Shown piece by piece: positions 1 through 5,044 of a stretch of DNA of 5,044 bases. Below the pieces are notes generated by a model. It was not told the origin of the DNA, searched no databases, and saw only the letters and a list, made by a program, of their open reading frames with translations. The translations under genes and the position numbers were made by a program. The DNA lies in contig CAMYNO010000219.1 of assembly GCA_947259815.1 (NCBI GenBank), positions 1 to 5,044 on the forward strand, in the 5' to 3' direction. Within the stretch, counting starts at the first letter, position 1. Each line of letters starts with the position of its first letter. This stretch comes from an uncultured Parvularculaceae bacterium (GTDB taxonomy: Bacteria > Pseudomonadota > Alphaproteobacteria > Caulobacterales > Parvularculaceae).

Positions 1-558
1 ATCATTCAACGGCTCAATGTCATGAAGAGCATGGGATAATAGATCGAAGGCGCGGACGCATTGGTCGACGAAACTATCGAGACGTTGGCGCCAACCCGCA
101 GGATCGTGTTTTTCGGCGCGCTGAATAAGGGCCTTCTCGGCGCGGCCTTTGGCGTCCGCCGGCGGCAGCCACAATAGCGTCAGATAATATCGGCTCTCGA
201 ACTGATCCCCGTGGTTTGTATCCAAACCACCCTCAAACCGTAGGCGCCGCTCCTGCTCCACGAGCCAGGACGCTGGATCATCAAACTCCGAATGCGGATA
301 ATCATGGGCTTCATGGCGCGCCGCTTCGATGAACAAGGCCCATCCGGAACCAAAGCGGCGAAGGACATTGTTAACCCGCGCCATGGCGGCGACGAGTTCG
401 GCTTCCGTTGCACTTTCAAGGTCCGGTCCTCGGTAGCGGAACGTCTTCTGAAAAGAGCCGTCTTTGTTCAAGATTACGCCCGGCGCCGGCAAGCACGTCC
501 ATGGCAGGTAATCGGCGAGGAGCGTCGGCTTTTGTTTGTACTCACGGAGATTCAGCAT
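1..558 (-). CDS. trbE: TrbE, VirB4-type conjugal transfer ATPase (N-terminal part, truncated by window edge)
   Basis: The reading frame is open from an ATG at 558 to base 1, giving the first 186 residues of a protein that continues outside the window. It begins MLNLREYKQKPTLLADYLPW and contains the conserved segments GVILNKDGSF (about residues 28-37), RGPDLESATEAEL (about 43-55) and GSGWALFIEA (about 70-79). These are typical of the N-terminal CagE/TrbE/VirB domain. Full-length family members are about 800 residues and carry Walker A and B motifs in the C-terminal half, which is not visible here. TrbE/VirB4 is the inner-membrane-associated ATPase that energises pilus biogenesis and substrate transfer in the T4SS. 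The start overlaps the trbD stop by 7 nt (ATGCTGA), and a modest AAGG lies 8 nt upstream, which suggests translational coupling. I see no frame break in the visible part. The family call is strong; intactness of the ATPase domain cannot be judged. Confidence 0.95.
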   Translation of the reverse strand, partial: MLNLREYKQKPTLLADYLPWTCLPAPGVILNKDGSFQKTFRYRGPDLESATEAELVAAMARVNNVLRRFGSGWALFIEAARHEAHDYPHSEFDDPASWLVEQERRLRFEGGLDTNHGDQFESRYYLTLLWLPPADAKGRAEKALIQRAEKHDPAGWRQRLDSFVDQCVRAFDLLSHALHDIEPLND

Positions 559-815
559 GAGAGATGCGCCTTATGGCGAAGGCTGCGTGCGGCGACAGCC
601 ATGAAATCAGGGTCTGCTTTCGCCATCATCACGGCGCCAGTGTGCCCGGCGATCCAAACCAACAAGCCGGGAATCCAGAGGCGAAGGCCGAGCGACAACG
701 CCGCGGCGAGCGTGCCGATCAGAATGGCGGCGCTGCGCGGCGCACCGCCCAACAGGATCGGTTCAGTGAGCGAGCGGTGGAGCGGGATTTCGTATCCGGT
801 CATCGTGCCGTCCAT
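552..815 (-). CDS. trbD: TrbD, VirB3-like inner-membrane T4SS protein
   Basis: This encodes a small membrane protein of 87 residues starting MDGTMTGYEIPLHRSL. The segment EIPLHRSLTEPILLGGAPR (about residues 9-27) is the hallmark of the TrbD/VirB3 family. Two closely spaced hydrophobic helices follow (about 28-45 and 47-64), then a short basic cytoplasmic tail with the conserved-looking AKADPDFMAV stretch. VirB3-like proteins sit in the inner membrane and act with the VirB4/TrbE ATPase; the adjacent overlapping trbE fits this. Start choice: three ATGs follow each other at 821, 818 and 815. GGAG at 825-822 is 6 nt upstream of the 815 ATG, so I prefer that one. A TTG at 827, directly abutting the trbC stop, would give 91 residues but would lie across the ribosome binding site. 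Length is usual for the family. Confidence 0.92.
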   Translation of the reverse strand: MDGTMTGYEIPLHRSLTEPILLGGAPRSAAILIGTLAAALSLGLRLWIPGLLVWIAGHTGAVMMAKADPDFMAVAARSLRHKAHLSC

Positions 816-827
816 CATCATCTCCAA

Positions 828-1160
828 TCAACGAAAAACGGCGCCGCCGCCGAAGGAGAAGAATGCGAGAAAGAAACTCGTCGCGGCGAACGCGATGGAA
901 AGGCCAAAGACGATCTGTATGAGTTTGCGCATGCCGCCGGAGCTTTCACCAAAGGCGAGCGCCAGCCCCGTCATTATGATGACGATCACGGCTGCGATCC
1001 GCGCGACAGGCCCTTCGATGGACTGCAGGATCTGATCGAGCGGGCCTTCCCAGGGCATCCCGGAACCTGCAGCATGCGCCGGCGCTGCTAGCAACAATAG
1101 CGCAGCCACGACTGTTACGCGCGCGCGCCAAACTATTTGACGATTATCATTGAGCGCCAT
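828..1160 (-). CDS. trbC: TrbC, VirB2-like conjugative pilin precursor
   Basis: The product is a 110-residue prepilin. It has a basic start (R7, R12, R14), a hydrophobic stretch at about 15-26 and an A28-H29-A30 motif, so a signal peptidase cut after residue 30 is likely and would leave about 80 residues. The mature part begins AGSGMPWEGPLDQ, a motif common to TrbC/VirB2 proteins, then has two hydrophobic helices (about 52-70 and 80-101) around a short G71-E72...K79 loop, and ends SFGGGAVFR. This two-helix form is that of pilin subunits that stack into the conjugative pilus. In RP4, TrbC is further trimmed and cyclised by TraF; no TraF-like gene is in this window. The ATG at 1160 is chosen over an in-frame upstream start at 1202 because it has a strong AAGGAGG 5 nt upstream and gives a proper signal peptide. 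The start lies 14 nt inside trbB. Confidence 0.94.
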   Translation of the reverse strand: MALNDNRQIVWRARVTVVAALLLLAAPAHAAGSGMPWEGPLDQILQSIEGPVARIAAVIVIIMTGLALAFGESSGGMRKLIQIVFGLSIAFAATSFFLAFFSFGGGAVFR

Positions 1161-2151
1161 GGCGCCCTCCTTTGGTTTCAGCGGTGAGTTGGGGGCCTGC
1201 AAGCGGCGCGAAGGCGTAGCCGTCGTCGATGAGGCCAGTTACGCGCAATGCTTTTTCAATTTTCCGCTTGCCGCCGCGCCGCGTCATGAAAACAACGACG
1301 TCGATAGCTTCCGCGATGAGATCACGCGGCGGTTGACTGACCGCCTCACCGACCAGCTGCTCAAGACGGCCAAGAGCGGCTTCAGCGGAATTCGCATGCA
1401 AGGTCGTGATCCCGCCGGGATGGCCGGTGTTCCAGGCTTTTAGGAGATCAAGCGCTTCACCGCCCCGCACCTCGCCGACAATGATACGATCGGGCCTTAA
1501 ACGCATGGTCGAGCGGACCAATTGCCTCAGCGTGGTTTGGTCCCTGTGCGCGCGCAAGGCGACCGCGTTGACCGCGGCGCATCGAAGCTCTCTCGTATCT
1601 TCGAGAATAACAACGCGATCATGGAAGAGGGTTCGCTCCGCAAGCAGGGCATTCGTAAAAGTCGTCTTGCCGGACGACGTCCCGCCGGCGATGAGGATAT
1701 TTGCGCGCGAGCCTAATTGCTGGCGCAATGCGTCAGCGAGCGCGGGCGCCAACGCGCCCTGTTCAACATAGTCCTGCAACGTGAAAGGCGTGGCCGCGCC
1801 TTTACGGATTGAAAAACAGGGCGCTTCGGAAACAGGCGGCAGTAACCCTTCGAAGCGTTCGCCGCTGCCGGGAAGCTCGGCGGAAACAATGGGGGAAGAT
1901 CGGCTGCACTGCTCGCCGATGCTGTCGGCGACAAGGCGGATTATCCGTTCGCGCGCGGCGCTATCAAGGCTCTCGTTTTCCTGGCTTACGCCGCTTCCCG
2001 CGCGTTCAATCCAGATCGTTCCATCCGGGTTCGCCATAATCTCGATAACGTCATCGGCGCCCAGCGCTTCACGCACCACGCCTTTACAGGCGGATCGCAA
2101 CATCTGGCGCCGGCGTTCAGATGTTTCTGTATGGCGGGATGTCGCCGACAT
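1147..2151 (-). CDS. trbB: TrbB, VirB11-type conjugal transfer ATPase
   Basis: This encodes a 334-residue cytoplasmic ATPase of the PulE/VirB11 secretion superfamily, complete and of usual length. The N-terminal domain (about 1-125) includes VIEIMANPDGTIWIER (35-50), SAELPGSGERFEGLLPP (90-106) and the SIRK motif (114-117). The C-terminal domain shows Walker A GGTSSGKT (156-163), the Asp box ILEDTRELR (182-190), Walker B RIIVGEVRGGEA (222-233) and the His box GHPGGITTLHANS (243-255), so all catalytic motifs are intact. Members form hexameric rings at the inner face of the inner membrane and drive pilus assembly and substrate transfer together with VirB4/TrbE and VirD4/TraG. The ATG at 2151 has GAGGAA 7 nt upstream. 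The gene starts 227 bases after the upstream CopG-type gene, unlike the tight junctions elsewhere, and overlaps trbC by 14 nt at its 3' end. Confidence 0.97.
   Translation of the reverse strand: MSATSRHTETSERRRQMLRSACKGVVREALGADDVIEIMANPDGTIWIERAGSGVSQENESLDSAARERIIRLVADSIGEQCSRSSPIVSAELPGSGERFEGLLPPVSEAPCFSIRKGAATPFTLQDYVEQGALAPALADALRQQLGSRANILIAGGTSSGKTTFTNALLAERTLFHDRVVILEDTRELRCAAVNAVALRAHRDQTTLRQLVRSTMRLRPDRIIVGEVRGGEALDLLKAWNTGHPGGITTLHANSAEAALGRLEQLVGEAVSQPPRDLIAEAIDVVVFMTRRGGKRKIEKALRVTGLIDDGYAFAPLAGPQLTAETKGGRHGAQ
1161..1174 (-). promoter_or_regulatory. Strong trbC ribosome binding site inside trbB
   Basis: AAAGGAGG followed by GCGCC precedes the trbC ATG at 1160. This is the strongest Shine-Dalgarno of the trb block and decides the trbC start. 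It is embedded in the last codons of trbB (Lys-Gly-Gly). A strong signal fits the need for many pilin copies compared with the ATPases. Confidence 0.75.
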
Positions 2152-2160
2152 AAAGCTATT

Positions 2161-2180
2161 CCTCGATCAAATCGTCGAGG
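2161..2180 (-). promoter_or_regulatory. Possible RNA hairpin covering the trbB ribosome binding site
   Basis: On the transcribed strand the arms CCTCGA (2180-2175) and TCGAGG (2166-2161) are perfectly complementary across an 8-nt loop. The 3' arm contains GAGG, the core of the trbB Shine-Dalgarno GAGGAA (2164-2159), which lies 7 nt before the ATG at 2151. A folded leader would therefore hide the ribosome binding site. A six-bp stem can occur by chance in GC-rich DNA, so the functional reading is an inference. Confidence 0.35.
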
Positions 2181-2325
2181 CTCAGCTTCCGGTTTCAGGC
2201 GTCGTTTTGATAGTTTGGAAATATGCAATTCGTTTGTACTGCTCGGCACGACTTGCAACTGCTCGCAAAAGCCATCGCGGAAACATCCACGCGGTGCGCC
2301 GCCATATACGATGAAAAAGCTATAT

Positions 2326-2339
2326 TTGCTGTTCAGCAA
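2326..2339. repeat. 14-bp palindrome TTGCTGTTCAGCAA
   Basis: Two perfect 6-bp arms, TTGCTG and CAGCAA, are separated by 2 bases. It lies 39 bases past the stop of the CopG-type gene in the operon gap. On the minus strand it is followed about 6 bases later by a run of five T. The spacer of 2 is too tight for a good terminator hairpin, and the T run is not adjacent, so an operator-like site for a dimeric regulator (the CopG-type protein is an obvious candidate) is the better guess. Function is not shown. Confidence 0.4.
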
Positions 2340-2378
2340 TTATCGGCATCAATGCGATGGGCGCGTACGGTCAGGGAC

Positions 2379-2792
2379 TTAGTCTTCGGGCGCGACCGGC
2401 GCGAACACGCGCCGGGACAAACCGACGTCGTTCCCAACCTTCGCTGCGACTTGCTCGATGAAATAGTCAAACCGTTTTTGGCCGAGATTGTGCGCCGCGT
2501 CCCGTTCGCCGTCAGGCAAGGGGTCGGTGCGCGTCAACCAGTATAGTACGAATTGACCAAGCGTTTCGACGATCAGCGTCGCGTCACGCTCGATTGCGCT
2601 TTGGCGTAGGTCGAAGCCATCCATTCGGCGCATCAACGCCGCTTCGCGGCTGTCTTTCAGAGAGGGATCGAAATATGACGCGAGCGCGTTTTCGACGATT
2701 GCCGACTTGGTAACGCCTGGCGCATTCGCCGCTTGCTCCAATTCATCGATCACTTTGTCGGAAAGCCGAATATGCACCCGTTGCTTTCTCAT
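2379..2792 (-). CDS. CopG-type ribbon-helix-helix protein of the conjugation operon
   Basis: The product is 137 residues. The N-terminus RKQRVHIRLSDKVIDELEQ (2-20) fits a DNA-binding beta strand followed by the first helix, and VTKSAIVENALASYF (27-41) fits the second helix of a ribbon-helix-helix fold. The remaining 95 or so residues are unusual for a minimal CopG repressor (about 45-60 residues). They look helical and contain a hydrophobic stretch LIVETLGQFVLYWLT (73-87) and a conserved-looking GQKRFDYFIEQVA (104-116). A CopG-family protein between traG and trbB is a known feature of Tn4371-like Trb modules. It could repress the operon or help form the relaxosome; the sequence does not decide. 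The ATG at 2792 is one base after the traG stop (TGACATG), so translation is probably coupled. Its own Shine-Dalgarno is weak (GGA). A TTG/GTG-type start farther upstream would run into traG and is unlikely. Confidence 0.88.
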   Translation of the reverse strand: MRKQRVHIRLSDKVIDELEQAANAPGVTKSAIVENALASYFDPSLKDSREAALMRRMDGFDLRQSAIERDATLIVETLGQFVLYWLTRTDPLPDGERDAAHNLGQKRFDYFIEQVAAKVGNDVGLSRRVFAPVAPED

Positions 2793-2793
2793 G

Positions 2794-4779
2794 TCAGAAA
2801 TCCGGCAGCAGGTCTTTATCAACCCGGTCCAGGGTTGCAGCACGCTGAAAGCGCTTCGCCGCCAGATCGGGCTCATCTTGGAATTCGTCATCGGCGATCG
2901 CCAGTTCGGGTGTCGCCAAATCTTGCTTTATCGGCGACGCCTCGCCGTCAAGCTGAGGAAGCAGTGATTTTTCTTTGCCGCCATCATCGGCCGGCGCCCT
3001 TATCGTCGCATCATCAACGGGCGTCAGTCGCTTATGAATGCCCCGCATCGCGCCTGACCAATCGTCCGGCCGCGGCGTCGGCCGGACGGGCGCATTCGGC
3101 GGATCGACGACGCGCTCCGTGAAATTCTTGTCCTCATAATAGCGCAGTTTCTTCGCCCGGATCGGCGGCGTCCCTGAGACCATTACTAACGCGTCATCCG
3201 GCGGCAGTTGCATGACTTCGCCAGGGGTCAGAAGCGCGCGTTGCGTCTCCTGACTTGAAACCATCACATGGGAGAGCCACGGCGCCAGCCTGTGTCCGGC
3301 ATAATTGCGCTGTGCGCGTTGCTCTGTTGTTGTGCCAAGCGCGTCCGAGATGCGCTTCGCCGTGCGTTCATCATTAGCGGCAAAGGCGATGCGGACATGG
3401 CAGTTATCGAGAATTGAGTTGTTGGCCCCGTAAGCCTTTTCAACCTGATTGAGGGATTGCGCGATCAGATAGGCGCGAATGCCGTAACCGGCCATGAAGG
3501 CAAGCGCTGATTCAAAGAAATCAAGGCGGCCCAGGGCTGGGAACTCATCGAGCATCATCAGGACGCGCCGGCGCCCGCTATCACGGTCCGGCAAATCTTC
3601 CGTCAGTCGGCGCCCAATCTGATTGAGAATGAGTCGGACCAGCGGCTTTGTCCGCGAAATGTCGGAGGGCGGCACCACCAGATAGAGCGAACAGGGCCGT
3701 TCACAATCGACCAGATCGGCAATGCGCCAGTCGCTTGTCGCAGTCACGCGCGCCACGACAGGGTCGCGGTAGAGACCAAGGAAGCTCATTGCCGTCGATA
3801 GGACGCCCGATCGCTCGTTTTCCGATTTGTTCAACAACTCGCGTGCGGCCTGAGCCACGACAGGATGCGCCGTTGGCGCATCATCCGATCCGATGTGGTT
3901 TGTGGTCATCATAACGCCGAGCGTTGTTTCAAAATTCCGCTTCGGATCGGACAGAAACCGCGCACAGCCGGCTAACGTTTTGTCTTCTTCTGCATAGAGG
4001 ACATGGAGGATAACGCCGACGAGAAGCGCATGGCCGGTTTTTTCCCAGTGACTGCGACGTTCAAGCGATCCTTCCGGATCCACCAGAATATCCGCAATGT
4101 TCTGAACGTCGCGCACTTCGTTTTCGCCGCGCCGAACTTCAAGCAATGGATTGTAGCGAGCGGATTTCGGATTGGTCGGATCAAAAAGTAGGCAATGGGA
4201 GAACTTCGAGCGCCACCCCGCTGTCAGCGTCCAATTCTCGCCCTTGATGTCATGGATAACAGCGCTTCCAGTCCAAGTCAGTAAAGTTGGCACGACAAGC
4301 CCGACACCTTTGCCCGAACGGGTTGGTGCAAAAGACATAATATGTTCGGGACCATCATGCCGCAGATAATCCTCGGTCGTTCGTCCAAGAAAAACACCTT
4401 TGCCGTTTAGCAAGCTCGCCGCAGCGATATCACGGTCTTCCGCCCATCGCGCGGACCCATAAGTCGTTACATGCTTCTGCGCTCGGGCGCGCCATATAGA
4501 TCCGACAACCGCAGCAACGGCGCCTAAAAGGCCTCCGACTGCCGCCATGATGCCAGCCCGATTGAAAACTGAAGGCGCGTATGCTTCGTAGGCGTACCAC
4601 CATTGAAACAATCGCCATGGTTTATAAATTGGCGTTTCGAATATGACGAACCACGACGGTCCAAGCTGAACCTGATAGCCTAATTCCGCCGCTGTCCATT
4701 GCGTTGCACCCCATAGTGACAGACAGATAATTGCAATTACAATTAAGAATTGACCGATTAGGAGCTTAGTTGGCGTCAT
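2794..4779 (-). CDS. traG: TraG, VirD4-type conjugative coupling protein
   Basis: This encodes a 661-residue type IV coupling protein, the inner-membrane ATPase that links relaxosome DNA to the secretion channel. It has two N-terminal membrane segments (about 5-27 and 75-95) flanking a roughly 45-residue periplasmic loop rich in aromatic residues. Then come YGSARWA (107-113), GVFLGR (128-133), Walker A APTRSGKGVG (151-160), HDIKGENW (176-183) and Walker B RVLMMLDEFPALG (405-417), followed by AYLIAQSLNQ (436-445). The order and spacing are typical for TraG/VirD4. The C-terminal 100 or so residues are acidic and proline-rich and probably disordered; such tails vary between relatives. The ATG at 4779 fits the usual MTPTK-like family start, but it has no clear Shine-Dalgarno sequence. 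The frame is open upstream, with TTG codons at 4794, 4827 and 4854, the last giving 686 residues. No frameshift or missing motif is seen. Confidence 0.96.
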   Translation of the reverse strand: MTPTKLLIGQFLIVIAIICLSLWGATQWTAAELGYQVQLGPSWFVIFETPIYKPWRLFQWWYAYEAYAPSVFNRAGIMAAVGGLLGAVAAVVGSIWRARAQKHVTTYGSARWAEDRDIAAASLLNGKGVFLGRTTEDYLRHDGPEHIMSFAPTRSGKGVGLVVPTLLTWTGSAVIHDIKGENWTLTAGWRSKFSHCLLFDPTNPKSARYNPLLEVRRGENEVRDVQNIADILVDPEGSLERRSHWEKTGHALLVGVILHVLYAEEDKTLAGCARFLSDPKRNFETTLGVMMTTNHIGSDDAPTAHPVVAQAARELLNKSENERSGVLSTAMSFLGLYRDPVVARVTATSDWRIADLVDCERPCSLYLVVPPSDISRTKPLVRLILNQIGRRLTEDLPDRDSGRRRVLMMLDEFPALGRLDFFESALAFMAGYGIRAYLIAQSLNQVEKAYGANNSILDNCHVRIAFAANDERTAKRISDALGTTTEQRAQRNYAGHRLAPWLSHVMVSSQETQRALLTPGEVMQLPPDDALVMVSGTPPIRAKKLRYYEDKNFTERVVDPPNAPVRPTPRPDDWSGAMRGIHKRLTPVDDATIRAPADDGGKEKSLLPQLDGEASPIKQDLATPELAIADDEFQDEPDLAAKRFQRAATLDRVDKDLLPDF

Positions 4780-4863
4780 AGTTATCGCAGACAAAGCGTT
4801 CTCAACATCAGAAAATACCCCGATCAAGGGTGATCTAATATTGATTAACTTCAACAGCGATAG

Positions 4864-4995
4864 CTAGAGTGGATTCTCGCAAAGACAGGCAAGCATTTCG
4901 GTTAGATTAGGGAAGACACATTGGACCGGCTGCCATCGTTCGCACAAAAAAGAGAACTTTGTAGCCGTAAAAGGACGATAAATCCTTACCCTCAA
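4864..4995 (-). CDS. Possible 43-residue small ORF upstream of traG (TTG start)
   Basis: An in-frame TTG at 4995 is preceded by a near-perfect AGGAGGAG at 5011-5004 with 8-nt spacing and followed by 43 sense codons to a TAG at 4866-4864. The predicted peptide begins (M)RVRIYRPFTATKFSF and has four cysteines (residues 18, 26, 37 and 39). The stop lies 9 bases before the earliest possible traG start (TTG 4854) and 84 bases before the preferred ATG. I recognise no family. In its favour is the ribosome binding site, better than that of any gene here except trbC. Against it are the rare start codon, the short length and the lack of any homology I can name. It may be a leader peptide, a remnant, or chance. 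Confidence 0.25.
   Translation of the reverse strand: MRVRIYRPFTATKFSFLCERWQPVQCVFPNLTEMLACLCENPL
4967..4989. repeat. Imperfect inverted repeat upstream of traG
   Basis: On the plus strand GTAAAAGGA and TCCTTAC flank a 7-base spacer. AGGA/TCCT and GTAA/TTAC pair apart from a 2-base bulge. It starts four bases past the TTG of the possible small ORF on the transcribed strand, so it could act as an RNA hairpin just downstream of the strong Shine-Dalgarno or as a protein-binding site. It is short, and chance occurrence is possible. Confidence 0.3.
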
Positions 4996-5044
4996 CGAAG
5001 TGTCTCCTCCTAGATTATGCTATTTACTAATTTCCAAAAACCCA

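Larger units (their letters stand above)
2152..2378 (-). other. 227-base intergenic gap inside the operon (CopG-type gene to trbB)
   Basis: I find no convincing gene here. The short minus-strand frame that covers part of it runs out of phase into trbB and has no family features. The gap is more AT-rich in its central part than the flanking genes. It holds a 14-bp palindrome at 2326-2339 and a hairpin at 2161-2180 over the trbB ribosome binding site. I looked for a sigma70-type promoter on the minus strand; the only pair I could form is TTGCAA with a poor TACAAA at too short a spacing, so no promoter is called. It could be a regulatory leader for trbB, or the remains of an insertion or a lost gene. 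Confidence 0.6.
4780..5044 (-). other. AT-rich leader region upstream of traG
   Basis: This stretch is clearly richer in A and T than the genes, above all at 5011-5044. It has no recognised gene. It contains the possible small ORF at 4864-4995 with its Shine-Dalgarno, an imperfect inverted repeat at 4967-4989, and a -10-like CATAAT on the minus strand at 5019-5014, for which I find no matching -35 box at proper spacing. It probably holds the operon promoter and leader, or the junction with a neighbouring gene beyond the window. I see no tra box, oriT-like nick region or rho-independent terminator that I would defend. Bases 4780-4854 may instead code for an N-terminal extension of TraG. Confidence 0.5.

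Noticed and set aside
292..1035. Long plus-strand open frame (247 codons) opposite trbE, trbD and trbC
   Set aside because: It lies antisense to three genes with clear family motifs, has a low-complexity Arg/Ala/Pro-rich translation typical of shadow frames in GC-rich DNA, and shows no recognisable domain.
1781..2314. Plus-strand open frame of 177 codons opposite the trbB 5' half and the operon gap
   Set aside because: It is mostly antisense to the conserved TrbB N-terminal domain, and the translation has no family features. I found no good ribosome binding site that would favour it.
1986..2339. Minus-strand frame of 117 codons across the CopG-trbB gap
   Set aside because: It runs out of phase into trbB for about half its length, has no recognised motif, and the TrbB frame with its own Shine-Dalgarno explains the region better.
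2316..2339. Rho-independent terminator after the CopG-type gene
   Set aside because: The palindrome has a loop of only 2 bases and a 6-bp stem of moderate GC content, and the five-T run begins several bases after the stem, so it is a poor terminator.
2733..3122. Plus-strand frame opposite the 3' end of traG and the start of the CopG-type gene
   Set aside because: It is a shadow frame antisense to two supported genes, with a composition expected by chance.
4855..5044. oriT or quorum-sensing tra box upstream of traG
   Set aside because: I saw no 18-bp dyad of the known TraR-box type and no nick-region motif I could name; the only dyad is short and bulged.

Overview
The window holds one end of a conjugative type IV secretion (T4SS) locus. 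Every convincing gene lies on the minus strand, so the transcript runs from high to low coordinates. In transcription order the genes are: traG (VirD4-type coupling protein), a ribbon-helix-helix (CopG-type) protein, trbB (VirB11-type ATPase), trbC (VirB2-like pilin), trbD (VirB3-like membrane protein) and trbE (VirB4-type ATPase, cut by the window edge at base 1). This traG-copG-trbBCDE order is the one known from mating-pair-formation modules of the RP4/Ti Trb type, in particular Tn4371-like integrative conjugative elements and related proteobacterial plasmids. trbJ, trbL, trbF, trbG and trbI would be expected beyond base 1. No relaxase, oriT, integrase, attachment site or cargo gene is visible, so plasmid and chromosomal element cannot be told apart here.

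The genes are GC-rich, with many GGCGCC/GCGCCG-type words, and the proteins resemble alphaproteobacterial Trb proteins most closely from memory. I infer an alphaproteobacterium, perhaps Hyphomicrobiales; this is not proven.

Layout: bases 4780-5044 are a relatively AT-rich leader upstream of traG. It contains a strong Shine-Dalgarno sequence followed by a possible 43-codon ORF, and an imperfect inverted repeat. Bases 2794-4779 are traG. Bases 2379-2792 are the CopG-type gene, separated from the traG stop by one base. Bases 2152-2378 are a 227-base gap, the only sizeable break inside the operon. It contains a 14-bp palindrome and a hairpin whose 3' arm includes the trbB ribosome binding site. 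Bases 1-2151 are the tightly packed trbB-trbC-trbD-trbE block, with overlaps of 14 nt (trbB/trbC) and 7 nt (trbD/trbE).

Together the products would form the energising and pilus part of a conjugation machine. TraG brings the relaxosome to the channel. TrbB and TrbE are the cytoplasmic ATPases that power pilus assembly and transfer. TrbC is the pilin subunit. TrbD is a small inner-membrane partner, probably acting with TrbE. The CopG-type protein may be a regulator or a relaxosome accessory factor. I see an ordinary, intact conjugation operon, not a new system; the less explained parts are the two non-coding stretches and the CopG-type protein.
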